Part shown: one piece after another, positions 17,464 to 27,046 of the stretch | How the letters are laid out: every line of letters begins with the position of its first letter | Position numbering within the stretch: the stretch's first letter is position 1 | DNA from: Pseudomonadota bacterium | GTDB taxonomy: Bacteria; Pseudomonadota; Gammaproteobacteria; Pseudomonadales; Pseudohongiellaceae | Assembly (NCBI GenBank): GCA_027592275.1 | Contig: JAQCKF010000004.1 | Location: 62,001 to 126,000 of the forward strand | DNA: 64,000 nucleotides | Reading direction: 5' to 3' | Translations under genes and position numbers: made by a program | Notes under the pieces: model-generated | The model's database searches: none | Seen by the model: only the letters and a program-made list of their open reading frames with translations | Told to the model about the DNA's origin: nothing

Positions 17464-18735
17464 ATGCAAAAAATTTCGATTCGTCTTATCGCTCCACTAC
17501 TTCTATTACTACTTTGCACTGCCAGTATCGCAGCCGATTTCGATCGCGCACGTCCTGAACGCTTAGGCATGTCTTCGGATCGGCTCGAACGTCTTGATGC
17601 GGTGCTCAAGTCCTACGTCGACAATGATCAATTAGCTGGGCAAGTGGTCATGGTGCTACGCAAGGGCAGAATCGCTTACTCCAGCGCGAATGGTATGCAG
17701 GACATTGCAGCTGGCATTCCGATGAGTGACGACACCATGTTTCGTATCGCCTCGCAGACCAAGGCGATAGTCAGCACAGGCATCATGATTCTGCATGAAC
17801 GTGGCGCGCTAGATATTAGTCACCCTCTCGAGCGGTATATTCCGGAATGGGAAGATATGCAGGTCGCAGTGCCAAATGACAATGGCGGCTACAGCCTTGA
17901 GCCCTCCAGGAGCTCTATCACTCTGCGCAACCTGTTAACCCATACTGGCGGCATGAGCTATGGCAGCGGACCAGCGGCCGATGAGTGGGACGAAGCAGGC
18001 TTTCAGGGTTGGTACTTCGCCGATCGTAATGAGCCGGTTGGCGATACCATTGCTCGCATGGCTTCCCTACCTCTGGATGAACATCCTGGTGAGCGTTGGA
18101 TATACGGTTATAACACTGACATTTTGGGCGCCGTTATCGAAAAGGCAAGCGGCATGGATTTGAACAGTTTTCTTAAGAAAGAAATTTTCGAACCCCTAGA
18201 CATGATTGATACACACTTCTATCTACCCGAAGAAAAGAAGGGCCGCCTCGCAACGGTATACCGCCCTAAAGCAGGCGGTGGTATTGAGGCACGACCTGAG
18301 ACTAATGGCATGCAAAGCCAGGGCATGTACTACAATGGCCCTAGGGTTAGTTTCTCTGGCGGCGCAGGGCTGCTGTCGACTGCTAGCGACTATGCGAAAT
18401 TTCTACAGATGACCCTCAACGGTGGCCAGCTCAATGGCGAGAGACTCCTCTCCCCCAAAACCATCGAACTAATGACTACTAATCATCTAGGGGATATTCC
18501 CTTTCGAAGTGGCACAGGGTTTGGCTTGGGCTTCTCCGTAGTCACGGATTTAGGGGAGCGCGGCAGTCTAGGCTCAGTCGGTGAATATGGCTGGGGCGGA
18601 GCCTATCACTCTACCTATTGGGTCGATCCACAGGAAGAGTTGGTCGTCGTGTACCTAACACAAATCATTCCCGCAACAGGCTTGGACGATTACGCCAAGC
18701 TGCGTAGTGGCATCTATCAAGCGATAGTCGATTAA
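17464..18735 (+). CDS. Serine hydrolase, beta-lactamase class C fold, exported
   Basis: The product is a 423-aa periplasmic hydrolase. The signal peptide ends at ASIA-ADF. The nucleophile motif SxxK is SQTK in MFRIASQTKAIVS. The general-base tyrosine is in WIYGYNTDILG, and GWGGAYHSTYWVDP near the C-terminus takes the place of the KTG strand. Such enzymes are usually esterases or peptidases rather than true beta-lactamases. The start was set at ATG 17464; a frame-open ATG at 17410 would put 18 polar residues before the signal peptide. It lies 9 bp before the oxygenase gene, so they may be cotranscribed. Confidence 0.9.
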   Translation: MQKISIRLIAPLLLLLLCTASIAADFDRARPERLGMSSDRLERLDAVLKSYVDNDQLAGQVVMVLRKGRIAYSSANGMQDIAAGIPMSDDTMFRIASQTKAIVSTGIMILHERGALDISHPLERYIPEWEDMQVAVPNDNGGYSLEPSRSSITLRNLLTHTGGMSYGSGPAADEWDEAGFQGWYFADRNEPVGDTIARMASLPLDEHPGERWIYGYNTDILGAVIEKASGMDLNSFLKKEIFEPLDMIDTHFYLPEEKKGRLATVYRPKAGGGIEARPETNGMQSQGMYYNGPRVSFSGGAGLLSTASDYAKFLQMTLNGGQLNGERLLSPKTIELMTTNHLGDIPFRSGTGFGLGFSVVTDLGERGSLGSVGEYGWGGAYHSTYWVDPQEELVVVYLTQIIPATGLDDYAKLRSGIYQAIVD

Positions 18736-18744
18736 GGGCAGAAC

Positions 18745-19389
18745 ATGGCCGGCAACACACAGAAGAGAGATGGGCTTCGGGTTCTATTCCCGACACTTAT
18801 CTACGAGGCATGGTATCCCGAGTTCTCTACATCGGAGGATGAACTCGTCTCCTATGTAGAGACACTACGCGACCGAGATGAAGAAGGACGGAAAATTAGC
18901 GCTGAGCAATATCCCAGCGGCTATACGTCTTATTACACCAATAGCAGTCTATTTAACGATAGCAAGCTGGAGGGACTTGTTAGATTCTTTCATCAGTGTG
19001 CGCAGAATTACGCGCGGGATCATCACTGGGATACGACAAACTATCAGCCGGAAATGAATTCGTTATTCGCGAACATCAATCCGAAACACAGTTTTCACCC
19101 AGAGCATCTGCATCCCTATTCTCACATCAGTGGCGTTTTCTATGTGAAGAGCGATGTGAACAGCCCAGCTATCGGCTTCAAAGACCCGCGGATGGCGCGC
19201 TGGATGATGCCGCCGGCTGCGGATGGTCAGCGGGCCGAGAACTCTTTCCATGCCAAGCTGGCGCCAGAGCCGGGCAAGCTGTTTCTATTTCCTTCATGGT
19301 TGGAACACGGTGTCGCGCAGAATCAATCTGATAGAGAACGCATCAGCATGTCGTTCAACTTCGAGATGAGACAGAAGCCGGCTACATAA
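18745..19389 (+). CDS. 2-oxoglutarate/Fe(II) oxygenase-like protein (TIGR02466 type)
   Basis: The 214-aa protein matches the putative 2OG-Fe(II) oxygenase family defined by an N-terminal VLFPTLIYEAWYP and a double-stranded beta-helix. Candidate iron ligands lie in HPEHLHPYSHISGVFYV and FPSWLEHGV; the arginine in RERISMSFNFE would hold 2-oxoglutarate. The family is often found in marine bacteria and phages, and its substrate is unknown. It follows the serine hydrolase by 9 bp and is followed by a hairpin terminator. Confidence 0.82.
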   Translation: MAGNTQKRDGLRVLFPTLIYEAWYPEFSTSEDELVSYVETLRDRDEEGRKISAEQYPSGYTSYYTNSSLFNDSKLEGLVRFFHQCAQNYARDHHWDTTNYQPEMNSLFANINPKHSFHPEHLHPYSHISGVFYVKSDVNSPAIGFKDPRMARWMMPPAADGQRAENSFHAKLAPEPGKLFLFPSWLEHGVAQNQSDRERISMSFNFEMRQKPAT

Positions 19390-19443
19390 CTCCCCAGCTT
19401 CAAGCTCAGAAATTCCTAGAAACCAACATTCTCAAGACGAAAA

Positions 19444-19473
19444 AAAACGGCGATGATTTCTCATCGCCGTTTT
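19444..19473. terminator. Bidirectional intrinsic terminator
   Basis: AAAACGGCGATGA and TCATCGCCGTTTT form a 13-bp perfect stem with a TTTC loop. It ends the plus-strand oxygenase gene and the minus-strand TonB receptor gene, which converge here. Confidence 0.9.
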
Positions 19474-19497
19474 CCAAATTACTAAACTAGTCAGTAA

Positions 19498-22400
19498 TTA
19501 GAACTGCCACAATGCTCGGGCATAGAGTCTTCGACCGCGAGGATCGAATACTGTTGCATCGTAGTTCAAGCCATTAACTTCACGATAGGGAATATCCTCA
19601 TCAAACATGTCGAGAACACCAAACGTGAAAATAGTATTACCCAGATTGCTATTACCCCAATCGTGAGAATAGCGATACTGAATATCCCAAGTGTTGTAAC
19701 TACTTACAGATTTCTCTACCAGAGATCTCACCAGATCATTACCTAGTTCATAAACAGTATCATAGGCCAGATCCCTATAAGAGCCGATATGACGATTAAT
19801 CAAGGTCACACCATGCTGATCGCGTTGCCAGCTAAAGGTCACATTGCCTTTGTTATCTGGTAATGAACGCACATGTAAATTATTACCCGAGGTACCCGCA
19901 GCATTGAACACGCCAGTATCCAGCAAGCCTAACTCTAGACCAGGAACACCGACTAACTCGTACAAATTTACGTGGGTGTAGTCCGTACTGACACGGAATC
20001 TGCCCCAATCATTATCCCAGCTATAACCCATCTTCACGTCGACACCATCAGCATTGATCCGTCCAGCATTTATAGCCGCCAAAGTCAGGGTAATCATACT
20101 GGCGTCTTCGTCCCTGAACGCACGGCTGATACCAACCCCTTGTGTAGCGTCGGTGTAAAGCGATGGATTAACCACACAATTCAATCGCTCGTCAGAGTCA
20201 ACTCCATACTGCGCAGCAATTGCATTAGGGTCACATTTCACATCTAACACAGCTGAATCTGCGGAGATAGAATCGTTCAGGATGTAGTTATTGGGATCAC
20301 CCACGACCGTTTTAAATCTTTCGATTTCCGGCTGCACTGCTCTAATTGCAGGTTCAGGCAACACGCGGTCGGTTACCTCAAAGCGCCAGACATCTGCCTG
20401 GATGCTGAGACCCTCGAGAGCGCCACCCGGGGTCCAGATAAATCCGAGACTATACGTGTCGGCATACTCATTACCCACAAATGGCGCAGGGCCACCTAGC
20501 GTATAAGAAAATTCGGTCTCACCATTTTCAGGAGTCGGAGGAATCAAGCCAGCTCTAACCTTCTGGTTCGAGATCGGGTCTTTGAACACGGTGCTGCTAG
20601 CTTCCAATCCTTCCTCGACGATACCGATGTTCGGCGCGCGGAATGACTGAGAGTAAGAACCCCTAAGCAGTAGTGATTCTATGGGTCGCCAGCTCATAGC
20701 AAGCTTAGGCGATATATCACTGCCTATAAAACCGCCATAATCCTCATAACGAACCGCTATCTGTGTTTCTATATTCTCCATGAACGGCAAGGCAATCTCG
20801 AAGAACACTGCCGTTGTGTCACGTTGATTCTCGAAGTTAAAGATACAATTTGCACATTCGTAATTGTTATCCACCTTATGAAATGCATTGGGCACACCGT
20901 TATCGTCATAACCCAGGATCGCATTCGGAATACCCGGAAAGTTCAATGAAGGGGCTCTGGATTTTGCGTCTCTCTGTCTGTACTGGGCTCCCATTGCTAT
21001 CGCCGCTGGGCCACCAGCCATATCGAATAATTCACCACCAACTACTGCATCTAACACAGCTAGCGTATTACGCTTGTCCGCCCTGAGTACAGTCTGGTTG
21101 AGATACTCCATCAACTCGGGAGAGTTAGCCACGTTGGGGTTGGTAAACTGAGTGAGGTAAGGATTATAGAATTCACATCCTCCCTGACCCTGGTTACTAC
21201 TGGTCAGCCCCTGAGAAATACTCTCCCTAGTAGTTAACACGTAGTTCGGGAAGAAGGTCTGCGAATAGCCACTGCCGTAGTAGTCCCAGGCTGTGGGTAT
21301 AGCTCCACCGAAAGGTCCTGGCTGGCCTTGCCAATCAAAATCTGACCTACCGTTTGGCGTGCAGTTTGGACCACCCAAACCCATCGCGGCCATCTCCGTT
21401 CGCTCACGATTAAAAGTTTGATAGGTCTGTTCATTGCTAGACTGACTCCAGGACACGCCTACGTCGTAGCTCCAAGGCCGATCCTGATAATCAAAATCAC
21501 CACGCAAACCCGCCTGGACTATCGTTGATTCTGAAGTATTGAAGTTGGAACGCTCACCGTTTCTGGGGATTCCGTCCCGCGGATAGATGATATTGGATAC
21601 GTTCGGACCACCATTTGCGAGGGAATTAGGATTATTCGTAATATCCGCTGCAGTTGGCCGGATATTACCCGCTGCCGCTGCATAATAACCAAGCTCAGCC
21701 GGTTGACCGATCGCATAGCCGCCCCAGGCTGGATTACCTATATAAGAACCAGGTGTAGCCAGCTGCACTGTAGGTCCACGAGTCCGGCTGGAACCACCGG
21801 TATTGTTCAAGCCGCCACCCTCGAGAGTGATCTTATTCTCCATATAGTTAACGAAGGAATAAAACTCTGCCGCTTCGCTGAAGGTATGGTCGAATGCCAT
21901 TGCCACACTAGAACGCTCAGTATCTCTTGATAGGAAATTAAATCGAGACACTTCCTCGTTACAAGCGCCTCCGCGCTCACCGCGCGTCTCCCTCAGGCTA
22001 CCAGTATAGAATGGCCTGCCTAGTTCGTCGGTAAGTGATTCACACAACGGGTCACTAAGGATAAGTTGATCAGTACCGCCCTGAGAGACGTTATAGGCCA
22101 TAATATCCGAAGCAATGTACGCTGGATTTAGATTTGCGCCGAAAGCAGGACTGGCAATACCCGCGTTTGGATTAGAAACCGCGCCGTTAAACTGACTATT
22201 TTCATCGATGAAATTGCCGTCTGAAACACTCAGATTATCGCGTTCAAAACGCTCAGCTGAGACAACAAAGTGAGTATCTCCGTCATCGCTAGCCCAGCCC
22301 CAGATACCACTGAGTGTAGTATCAAAGGCGTCGCCTGCAGCCTCAACACCTTGCAGGTCACCGTAGAGTTCAAATCCTTCGAAGTCGGTACGCATGATAA

Positions 22401-22902
22401 CGTTCACCACACCGGCTACCGCGTCTGACCCATATAACGCAGAACCGCCATCTGTGAGGACTTCAACACGGTCCGTCATCACCAGAGGTATCGCGTTAAT
22501 ATCAACAAATTCGCCACCATTATTAGTTATGGCCGCATAAGGGGCAACTCGCTTACCGTTTATCAATGTTAGCGTTGAGTTCTCACCCAAGTTACGCAAA
22601 TTTATTTGCGCCGTACCTTCTACTTGAGAGCGTTCGCCGGAACCTGAGTTCGTAAATGAACCGGAGTTCACTTCGAGGTTTTTTATCACGTCCCAAATAA
22701 GCGCGGCACCCTGTGCCTCGATACTTGTTCTGTCGACGACCTGGACAGGTGATGGAGCATCGAGAGCGGAGCCACGAATAAATGAGCCCGTTACTATCAC
22801 CTCTTCAACTTCTACATCCTGAGCAACTACCGGAGCTGCTAGTCCAGCAAGGATTACACCAAGTGTAATCGCCTTGCGTTTACTAGGAAAATTTTTTCGC
22901 AT
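19498..22902 (-). CDS. Large TonB-dependent receptor
   Basis: This is an outer-membrane receptor of 1134 aa. The signal peptide ends near APVVAQ-DV and is followed by a TonB box (EVEEVIVTG). The plug domain shows SPVQVVDR, INLRNLGENSTLTLINGKR, and YGSDAVAGVVNVIMR. The barrel ends with YARALWQF, the terminal phenylalanine needed for assembly. The length and the ILNLGxxxTLVLVDGRR-like plug resemble receptors of sphingomonads and marine gammaproteobacteria for oligosaccharides, peptides or aromatic compounds. The start codon at 22902 is well placed before the lysine-rich signal peptide. The ligand is unknown. Confidence 0.93.
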   Translation of the reverse strand: MRKNFPSKRKAITLGVILAGLAAPVVAQDVEVEEVIVTGSFIRGSALDAPSPVQVVDRTSIEAQGAALIWDVIKNLEVNSGSFTNSGSGERSQVEGTAQINLRNLGENSTLTLINGKRVAPYAAITNNGGEFVDINAIPLVMTDRVEVLTDGGSALYGSDAVAGVVNVIMRTDFEGFELYGDLQGVEAAGDAFDTTLSGIWGWASDDGDTHFVVSAERFERDNLSVSDGNFIDENSQFNGAVSNPNAGIASPAFGANLNPAYIASDIMAYNVSQGGTDQLILSDPLCESLTDELGRPFYTGSLRETRGERGGACNEEVSRFNFLSRDTERSSVAMAFDHTFSEAAEFYSFVNYMENKITLEGGGLNNTGGSSRTRGPTVQLATPGSYIGNPAWGGYAIGQPAELGYYAAAAGNIRPTAADITNNPNSLANGGPNVSNIIYPRDGIPRNGERSNFNTSESTIVQAGLRGDFDYQDRPWSYDVGVSWSQSSNEQTYQTFNRERTEMAAMGLGGPNCTPNGRSDFDWQGQPGPFGGAIPTAWDYYGSGYSQTFFPNYVLTTRESISQGLTSSNQGQGGCEFYNPYLTQFTNPNVANSPELMEYLNQTVLRADKRNTLAVLDAVVGGELFDMAGGPAAIAMGAQYRQRDAKSRAPSLNFPGIPNAILGYDDNGVPNAFHKVDNNYECANCIFNFENQRDTTAVFFEIALPFMENIETQIAVRYEDYGGFIGSDISPKLAMSWRPIESLLLRGSYSQSFRAPNIGIVEEGLEASSTVFKDPISNQKVRAGLIPPTPENGETEFSYTLGGPAPFVGNEYADTYSLGFIWTPGGALEGLSIQADVWRFEVTDRVLPEPAIRAVQPEIERFKTVVGDPNNYILNDSISADSAVLDVKCDPNAIAAQYGVDSDERLNCVVNPSLYTDATQGVGISRAFRDEDASMITLTLAAINAGRINADGVDVKMGYSWDNDWGRFRVSTDYTHVNLYELVGVPGLELGLLDTGVFNAAGTSGNNLHVRSLPDNKGNVTFSWQRDQHGVTLINRHIGSYRDLAYDTVYELGNDLVRSLVEKSVSSYNTWDIQYRYSHDWGNSNLGNTIFTFGVLDMFDEDIPYREVNGLNYDATVFDPRGRRLYARALWQF

Positions 22903-22994
22903 TCTTACTCCCCTTTACTGTATAGGTAAATCTTATAAACTAGTGGTTATTTTTTAAATTTCGTCACTGAATTTCACAATCACTCACTCACTCA

Positions 22995-23066
22995 TTCCAG
23001 AGTGAATTCCAGAGTGAATTCCAGAGTGAATTCCAGAGTGAATTCCAGAGTGAATTCCAGAGTGAA
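22995..23066. repeat. Six perfect 12-bp tandem repeats
   Basis: The unit TTCCAGAGTGAA is repeated six times without a mismatch, preceded by (CACT)-like repeats at 22981-22992. It lies in the divergent space between the TonB receptor (start 22902) and the flavin oxidoreductase gene. The unit length is a multiple of three, so an open frame of repeated NSRV appears by chance. It may be a variable regulator-binding array. Confidence 0.9.
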
Positions 23067-23238
23067 TTCTCATATTAAACCAGAACTGCTTTGGTTACTA
23101 AATATTTTCTCATTAAAAACGGTCAGAATACACTGTTTTAGGCATACAGAGGCGATGTGTTACCATATTTCACACTTTGTTAAAGTTACTTAGTCCGCGT
23201 AGGATTTGACCCCTGAATTTCAGATAACAATGGTAATT

Positions 23239-24240
23239 ATGAAAACTAAAATAAAGCTCTCTGTGCTCGACCAGTCACCTGTCAAAACCGGCTCCAACGC
23301 TGTAGCCGCACTACAAGAAACAATCGAGCTAGCGTCTCTGTGTGACCAACTCGGCTATCACCGTTATTGGGTTGCAGAGCATCATGCTTCCGATGCTCTA
23401 GCTGGTTGTTCACCCGAAGTATTACTGGGAAGGCTGGGTGCAGAAACCACGCAGATTCGCCTCGGTTCTGGCGGCGTCATGTTGCCCTACTACAGCCCGT
23501 ATAAAGTCGCAGAAAATTTTAAGATTCTGCAAACCCTGTACCCCGACAGAATTGATCTAGGTGTAGGAAGAGCGCCTGGAACCGACCCCTTCACGGCTTC
23601 GGCTATTCGCTACGGCTCGCGCGTAGGCGCAGAACATTTTCCCAACATGGTCGTCGATCTGCAGGCACTGCTCAACGACAATGACCCACGCACGCCAGGC
23701 ATGGAAAACGCGCGCGCCTTTCCGAAGGTAGCGACACCACCCGAGATGTGGATGCTGGGTTCGAGTGAAGACAGTGCCGTGTTGGCTGCACTGACTGGCC
23801 TGCCTTACAACTTCGCTTATTTTATTAATCCTAATATACGAACAGATATTTTCGAGCTCTATCGTGAGCGCTTCACTGCGGGACCGAACTTGGATGCCCC
23901 ATGGACCTGTCTTAGTCTATTCAGCATCACCGCCGACACTGAGGAAGAGGCGATGCGCTTATCGCGCAGCCGCGATCTCTGGTACTGTCGCTTACTACAA
24001 GGCAACCCAGGACCCTTTCCTAGCGTGGCCGAGGCACTAGCCTATCCGTACTCCCCCGGTGAATTGCGAACGCTAGAGGAGAACAGAGGAAAGCGAGCCG
24101 TCGGGACACCCGAACAAGTCAAAGAGAAGCTATTGCAACTCGCGGATCAGTTTCAAGCCGACGAGATCATGTTAGTGACGATCACTCATGATATTGAGGC
24201 CCGACGCCGCTCTTACGAGTTGTTAGCCGACATCTGGTAA
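23239..24240 (+). CDS. LLM-class flavin-dependent oxidoreductase
   Basis: This 333-aa protein is of the bacterial-luciferase superfamily, probably a monooxygenase that uses reduced FMN. Marks are LSVLDQSPVKTGSNA, the YHRYWVAEHHASDALAG stretch, LGSGGVMLPYYSPYKVAE, and LGVGRAPGTDP. The YWVAEHH and DLGVGR segments define the MsnO8-type group. The ATG at 23239 is preferred; the frame stays open to a TTG at 23206. The substrate is unknown. Confidence 0.9.
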   Translation: MKTKIKLSVLDQSPVKTGSNAVAALQETIELASLCDQLGYHRYWVAEHHASDALAGCSPEVLLGRLGAETTQIRLGSGGVMLPYYSPYKVAENFKILQTLYPDRIDLGVGRAPGTDPFTASAIRYGSRVGAEHFPNMVVDLQALLNDNDPRTPGMENARAFPKVATPPEMWMLGSSEDSAVLAALTGLPYNFAYFINPNIRTDIFELYRERFTAGPNLDAPWTCLSLFSITADTEEEAMRLSRSRDLWYCRLLQGNPGPFPSVAEALAYPYSPGELRTLEENRGKRAVGTPEQVKEKLLQLADQFQADEIMLVTITHDIEARRRSYELLADIW

Positions 24241-24393
24241 GCATCGAGATCAGCCTTTTAGATTAATCACCGTAGCGCAGCTGGTGTGTGAATCCATGGA
24301 CTCGGAGTCCACAAGCTACTATTCTTAATTCAACTATTTCTAATTCACTTATTTTTTAACCCTGCGCCCTACAATAAGAAAGGATTTAGCACC

Positions 24394-25191
24394 ATGAGAC
24401 TTCTATCTGCTTTACTACTTTTCGCCCTTACGACTACCGCACAAGCTCAACTTGCCACACCGAATCCAGCTGGCCTTACCTATGGCCATGTTCACCTTAA
24501 TGTTGTGGACATGGATCGGCATAAAGAGATTTGGGTCGAACACTTCAACGGTGTGGTCGTGGAGAAAGGACCGCTAACAGCGGTTCGCCTACCGAATATG
24601 CTCGTTGCGTTAACAGAAAAGGAACCGACTCTGGCGATGCAGGAAACTATCATGGATCATTTTGGTTTCAAGGTACGCAACATGGATACCTTCCTCGCTA
24701 AATGGCGTGCAGATGGCCTAGAAGTCGGTCGAGTTTTCATTGGCGCAGAAGGCCAGACCAATGCCTACATCATGCTGCCCGGCAATGTGTATGTGGAAAT
24801 GCAGGAAGATCAGGGGTTGTCCGAGGAGATCACTGGATACCATATTCATTTCATCTCACCGGACTATGAAGAGATGCTCGCCTGGTACACCGATATTTTC
24901 TCACTCGAGGTTAAGCCTCGTGGATCTATTCAGACCACGACAAATGCACCGGGCATGAACATCAGTTTTGGCAATTCAACTTCTCCCAGACTGCCAACAC
25001 GTGGCGCTGCGCTGGATCACATCGGTTTTGAATTCGATGACCTTGAGGCTTTTTGCGATGAGCTAACGGCAAAAGGCATTGTGTTCGATGTGCCCTATCG
25101 TGACATACCTGCAATAGGCCTGAAGATTGCTTTCATCACAGATCCTTGGGGAGGCTATATCGAGTTGACAGAAGGCTATGACGAATTCTAA
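24394..25191 (+). CDS. Exported two-module VOC-family protein
   Basis: The product has 265 aa with a signal peptide (cleavage near AQA-QL). It has two vicinal-oxygen-chelate modules: GLTYGHVHLNVVDMDRHKEIWVEHF and GYHIHFISPDYEEMLAWYTDIF, with a final DPWGGYIELTEGY. Candidate metal ligands are the histidines in GHVHLNV, DHIGFEF and the glutamate in YIELTEG. An exported VOC protein is less usual. RBS AAGGA precedes the ATG. It is 31 bp upstream of the enolase-superfamily gene, so the two are probably one operon and may act on the same compound. Confidence 0.85.
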   Translation: MRLLSALLLFALTTTAQAQLATPNPAGLTYGHVHLNVVDMDRHKEIWVEHFNGVVVEKGPLTAVRLPNMLVALTEKEPTLAMQETIMDHFGFKVRNMDTFLAKWRADGLEVGRVFIGAEGQTNAYIMLPGNVYVEMQEDQGLSEEITGYHIHFISPDYEEMLAWYTDIFSLEVKPRGSIQTTTNAPGMNISFGNSTSPRLPTRGAALDHIGFEFDDLEAFCDELTAKGIVFDVPYRDIPAIGLKIAFITDPWGGYIELTEGYDEF

Positions 25192-25222
25192 TTAGCTTTC
25201 ACCCAAGCAAACAGGATTTACT

Positions 25223-26443
25223 ATGAAGCGTCGACAATTTCTTTCCAGTCTATCTTCTAGCGCCGCTGCGCTGGCTTCTCTATCGCTGCCCGGCGTTGCC
25301 TTGGCCCAGAATGAGCGCCCGCGCATCACCGATGTTCGCGTACATAGGCTGCGCACTCTCGGTGAGACTGGAATCATGGAATCTGCGTGGGCACCTGGAC
25401 GCCCTTATATGCGCCGAATCGGTGGCGGCAGCTTCACAGAAATATTGACCGATCAGGGCATCACTGGCATTGCTCCGGGCATGAACCCCGCCGGCATTAA
25501 TCGTATGAAACAATTACTGGTCGGCCAAGATCCCTTCGACAACGAGACTCTCGGTCACCAGATGCGCTACACGAATGGCGCAGCGAATAACTGGCGCGAT
25601 GTTGGCTGCATCGAGATAGCGCTCTGGGATATCGTTGGAAAGGTGACAGGTCAGCCACTTTATAAGTTATGGGGAGCACAGAAAAATAAGGTGCCGGCAT
25701 ACGCCAGTATGATCCAGCTATCTACGCCGGAGGAACGCGCTGAAACTGCAGCCAAACTGAAGACACAAGGTTGGCAAGGGGTGAAGATTCGCCTGCATCA
25801 CCTAGACATGAAAGAAGACATTCGAACTATCGAGCTAGTAAGAGATGCGGTCGGTGATGACTTTACGATAATGACCGATGCCAATCAGGCGCAGTCCAGC
25901 GGCATCTGGCAACCAGGAGTACAGTGGGATTTTACTCGTGCACTGGACACCGCTAGAGCATTAAAAGACCTGAACGTGTACTGGCTGGAAGAACCACTCA
26001 GACGTTATGACTTCGATGGCTTAAGCGAACTCAATCGCATGGTGGATATTCCACTAGCCGGTGGTGAAAACAATCAAGGTATACAGGAATTCCAATGGAT
26101 TCTGGAACGCGGTGTCTACGATATTCTGCAGCCCGAGATTCTGGTAACTGAGGGAATACAAGGTCTGCGTGCCGTTGCGGCACTGGCTCTGGCGAACCAC
26201 AAGCTGGTTATTCCACATCACGGCGGCGGTCAGCTCGGCACCATTGCCCAGCTGCATATGATCGGTACTTGGCCCCACTGCCCTTGGATTGAAATTTTGA
26301 ACGACCCACCCATCTCGCCCTATACGAATGGTTTCGCCGTCATGGAGAATCCACCAATAGTAGATAGCGAAGGGTTCATGGCGATGCCAAGCGGGCCTGG
26401 CCTAGGTGTAGAGATTAATAGAGAGCTAATTATCGCCGACTAG
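25223..26443 (+). CDS. Mandelate racemase/muconate lactonizing enzyme family, Tat-exported
   Basis: The 406-aa protein is from the enolase superfamily. A twin-arginine signal (MKRRQFLSSLSSSAAALASL) suggests export in folded form. Metal ligands are visible in TDANQAQ (Asp), WLEEPL (Glu) and GGENNQG (Glu). VKIRLHH holds the KxK position, with arginine in place of the second lysine, and VIPHHGGG supplies the histidine. It is therefore likely a dehydratase or epimerase of acid sugars or a related acid. It pairs with the preceding exported VOC gene. The 3' end overlaps the convergent gene by 14 bp. Confidence 0.88.
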   Translation: MKRRQFLSSLSSSAAALASLSLPGVALAQNERPRITDVRVHRLRTLGETGIMESAWAPGRPYMRRIGGGSFTEILTDQGITGIAPGMNPAGINRMKQLLVGQDPFDNETLGHQMRYTNGAANNWRDVGCIEIALWDIVGKVTGQPLYKLWGAQKNKVPAYASMIQLSTPEERAETAAKLKTQGWQGVKIRLHHLDMKEDIRTIELVRDAVGDDFTIMTDANQAQSSGIWQPGVQWDFTRALDTARALKDLNVYWLEEPLRRYDFDGLSELNRMVDIPLAGGENNQGIQEFQWILERGVYDILQPEILVTEGIQGLRAVAALALANHKLVIPHHGGGQLGTIAQLHMIGTWPHCPWIEILNDPPISPYTNGFAVMENPPIVDSEGFMAMPSGPGLGVEINRELIIAD

Positions 26444-26984
26444 GGAACAGCGAATTCAACTTACGCAATAGTTCTTGGACCATCGGCAAATCCTCACTTC
26501 TTCGGGCCACCTCCACACCGATCCAATAACCAACGTAGGCCACCAATAGCGACACAATGACTCCATCGTCCGACCAATAGCTAAACCAAACGAAGGCCTT
26601 TACTAGATTGGAAAATTGATTCACCACTAGGTTTACTACGGCGGCCACGAGACCATCATCAAAAGACTCAGAGATCAGGGAAGGATTGACCATAACGCGA
26701 AAGACGTCGATAAATTCAATGACTGCAAAAGTCCAAAGACCCGCAAGTCCGTAGAAGCCACTGCCAAACCACATCCACTTCTCGACCATGTAGTTCGAGG
26801 TTCCGCCATCTTTCTTTTTCTTGAAGGACTTCTTCATCTTCTTGACCTGCTTGTTGATAGATTTTCTATCCGCGTCTCGATCTAAGTCACCGCCGCCATA
26901 GAGCCAAGTAAAGATAACCCAGCTGAGGACAACCATGGGAATTCCTAACTTGATGATCGTTTCCAAGATTGCAATAAAATCCAT
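26430..26984 (-). CDS. Membrane protein of unknown function
   Basis: The 184-aa protein has an N-terminal hydrophobic segment (about 10-30), then a strongly basic stretch KQVKKMKKSFKKKK at about 46-60, then further hydrophobic segments near 74-92, 112-135 and 140-160. The basic loop should be cytoplasmic by the positive-inside rule. No family is recognised. RBS AAAGG precedes the ATG at 26984. It lies 62 bp downstream of the SGNH hydrolase gene on the same strand. Confidence 0.65.
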   Translation of the reverse strand: MDFIAILETIIKLGIPMVVLSWVIFTWLYGGGDLDRDADRKSINKQVKKMKKSFKKKKDGGTSNYMVEKWMWFGSGFYGLAGLWTFAVIEFIDVFRVMVNPSLISESFDDGLVAAVVNLVVNQFSNLVKAFVWFSYWSDDGVIVSLLVAYVGYWIGVEVARRSEDLPMVQELLRKLNSLFPSRR

Positions 26985-27046
26985 GTTTAACCTTTAATCT
27001 AGACCCTGTCGACCACAATCACTCTGACTCAGAACTCGTGACTCGA

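Noticed and set aside
22981-23066. Repeat cluster considered as a CRISPR array
   Set aside because: There are no spacers; the 12-bp units are directly contiguous and no cas genes are near.
23002-23193. 63-codon frame with NSRV repeats
   Set aside because: It is the translation of the 12-bp tandem repeat plus non-coding sequence, without a ribosome-binding site or homology.
24262-24318. tRNA-like stretch (GTAGCGCAGCTGGT followed by TGGACTCGGAGTCCA)
   Set aside because: No acceptor stem, T-arm or CCA can be built. The hairpin is not followed by T and looks incidental.
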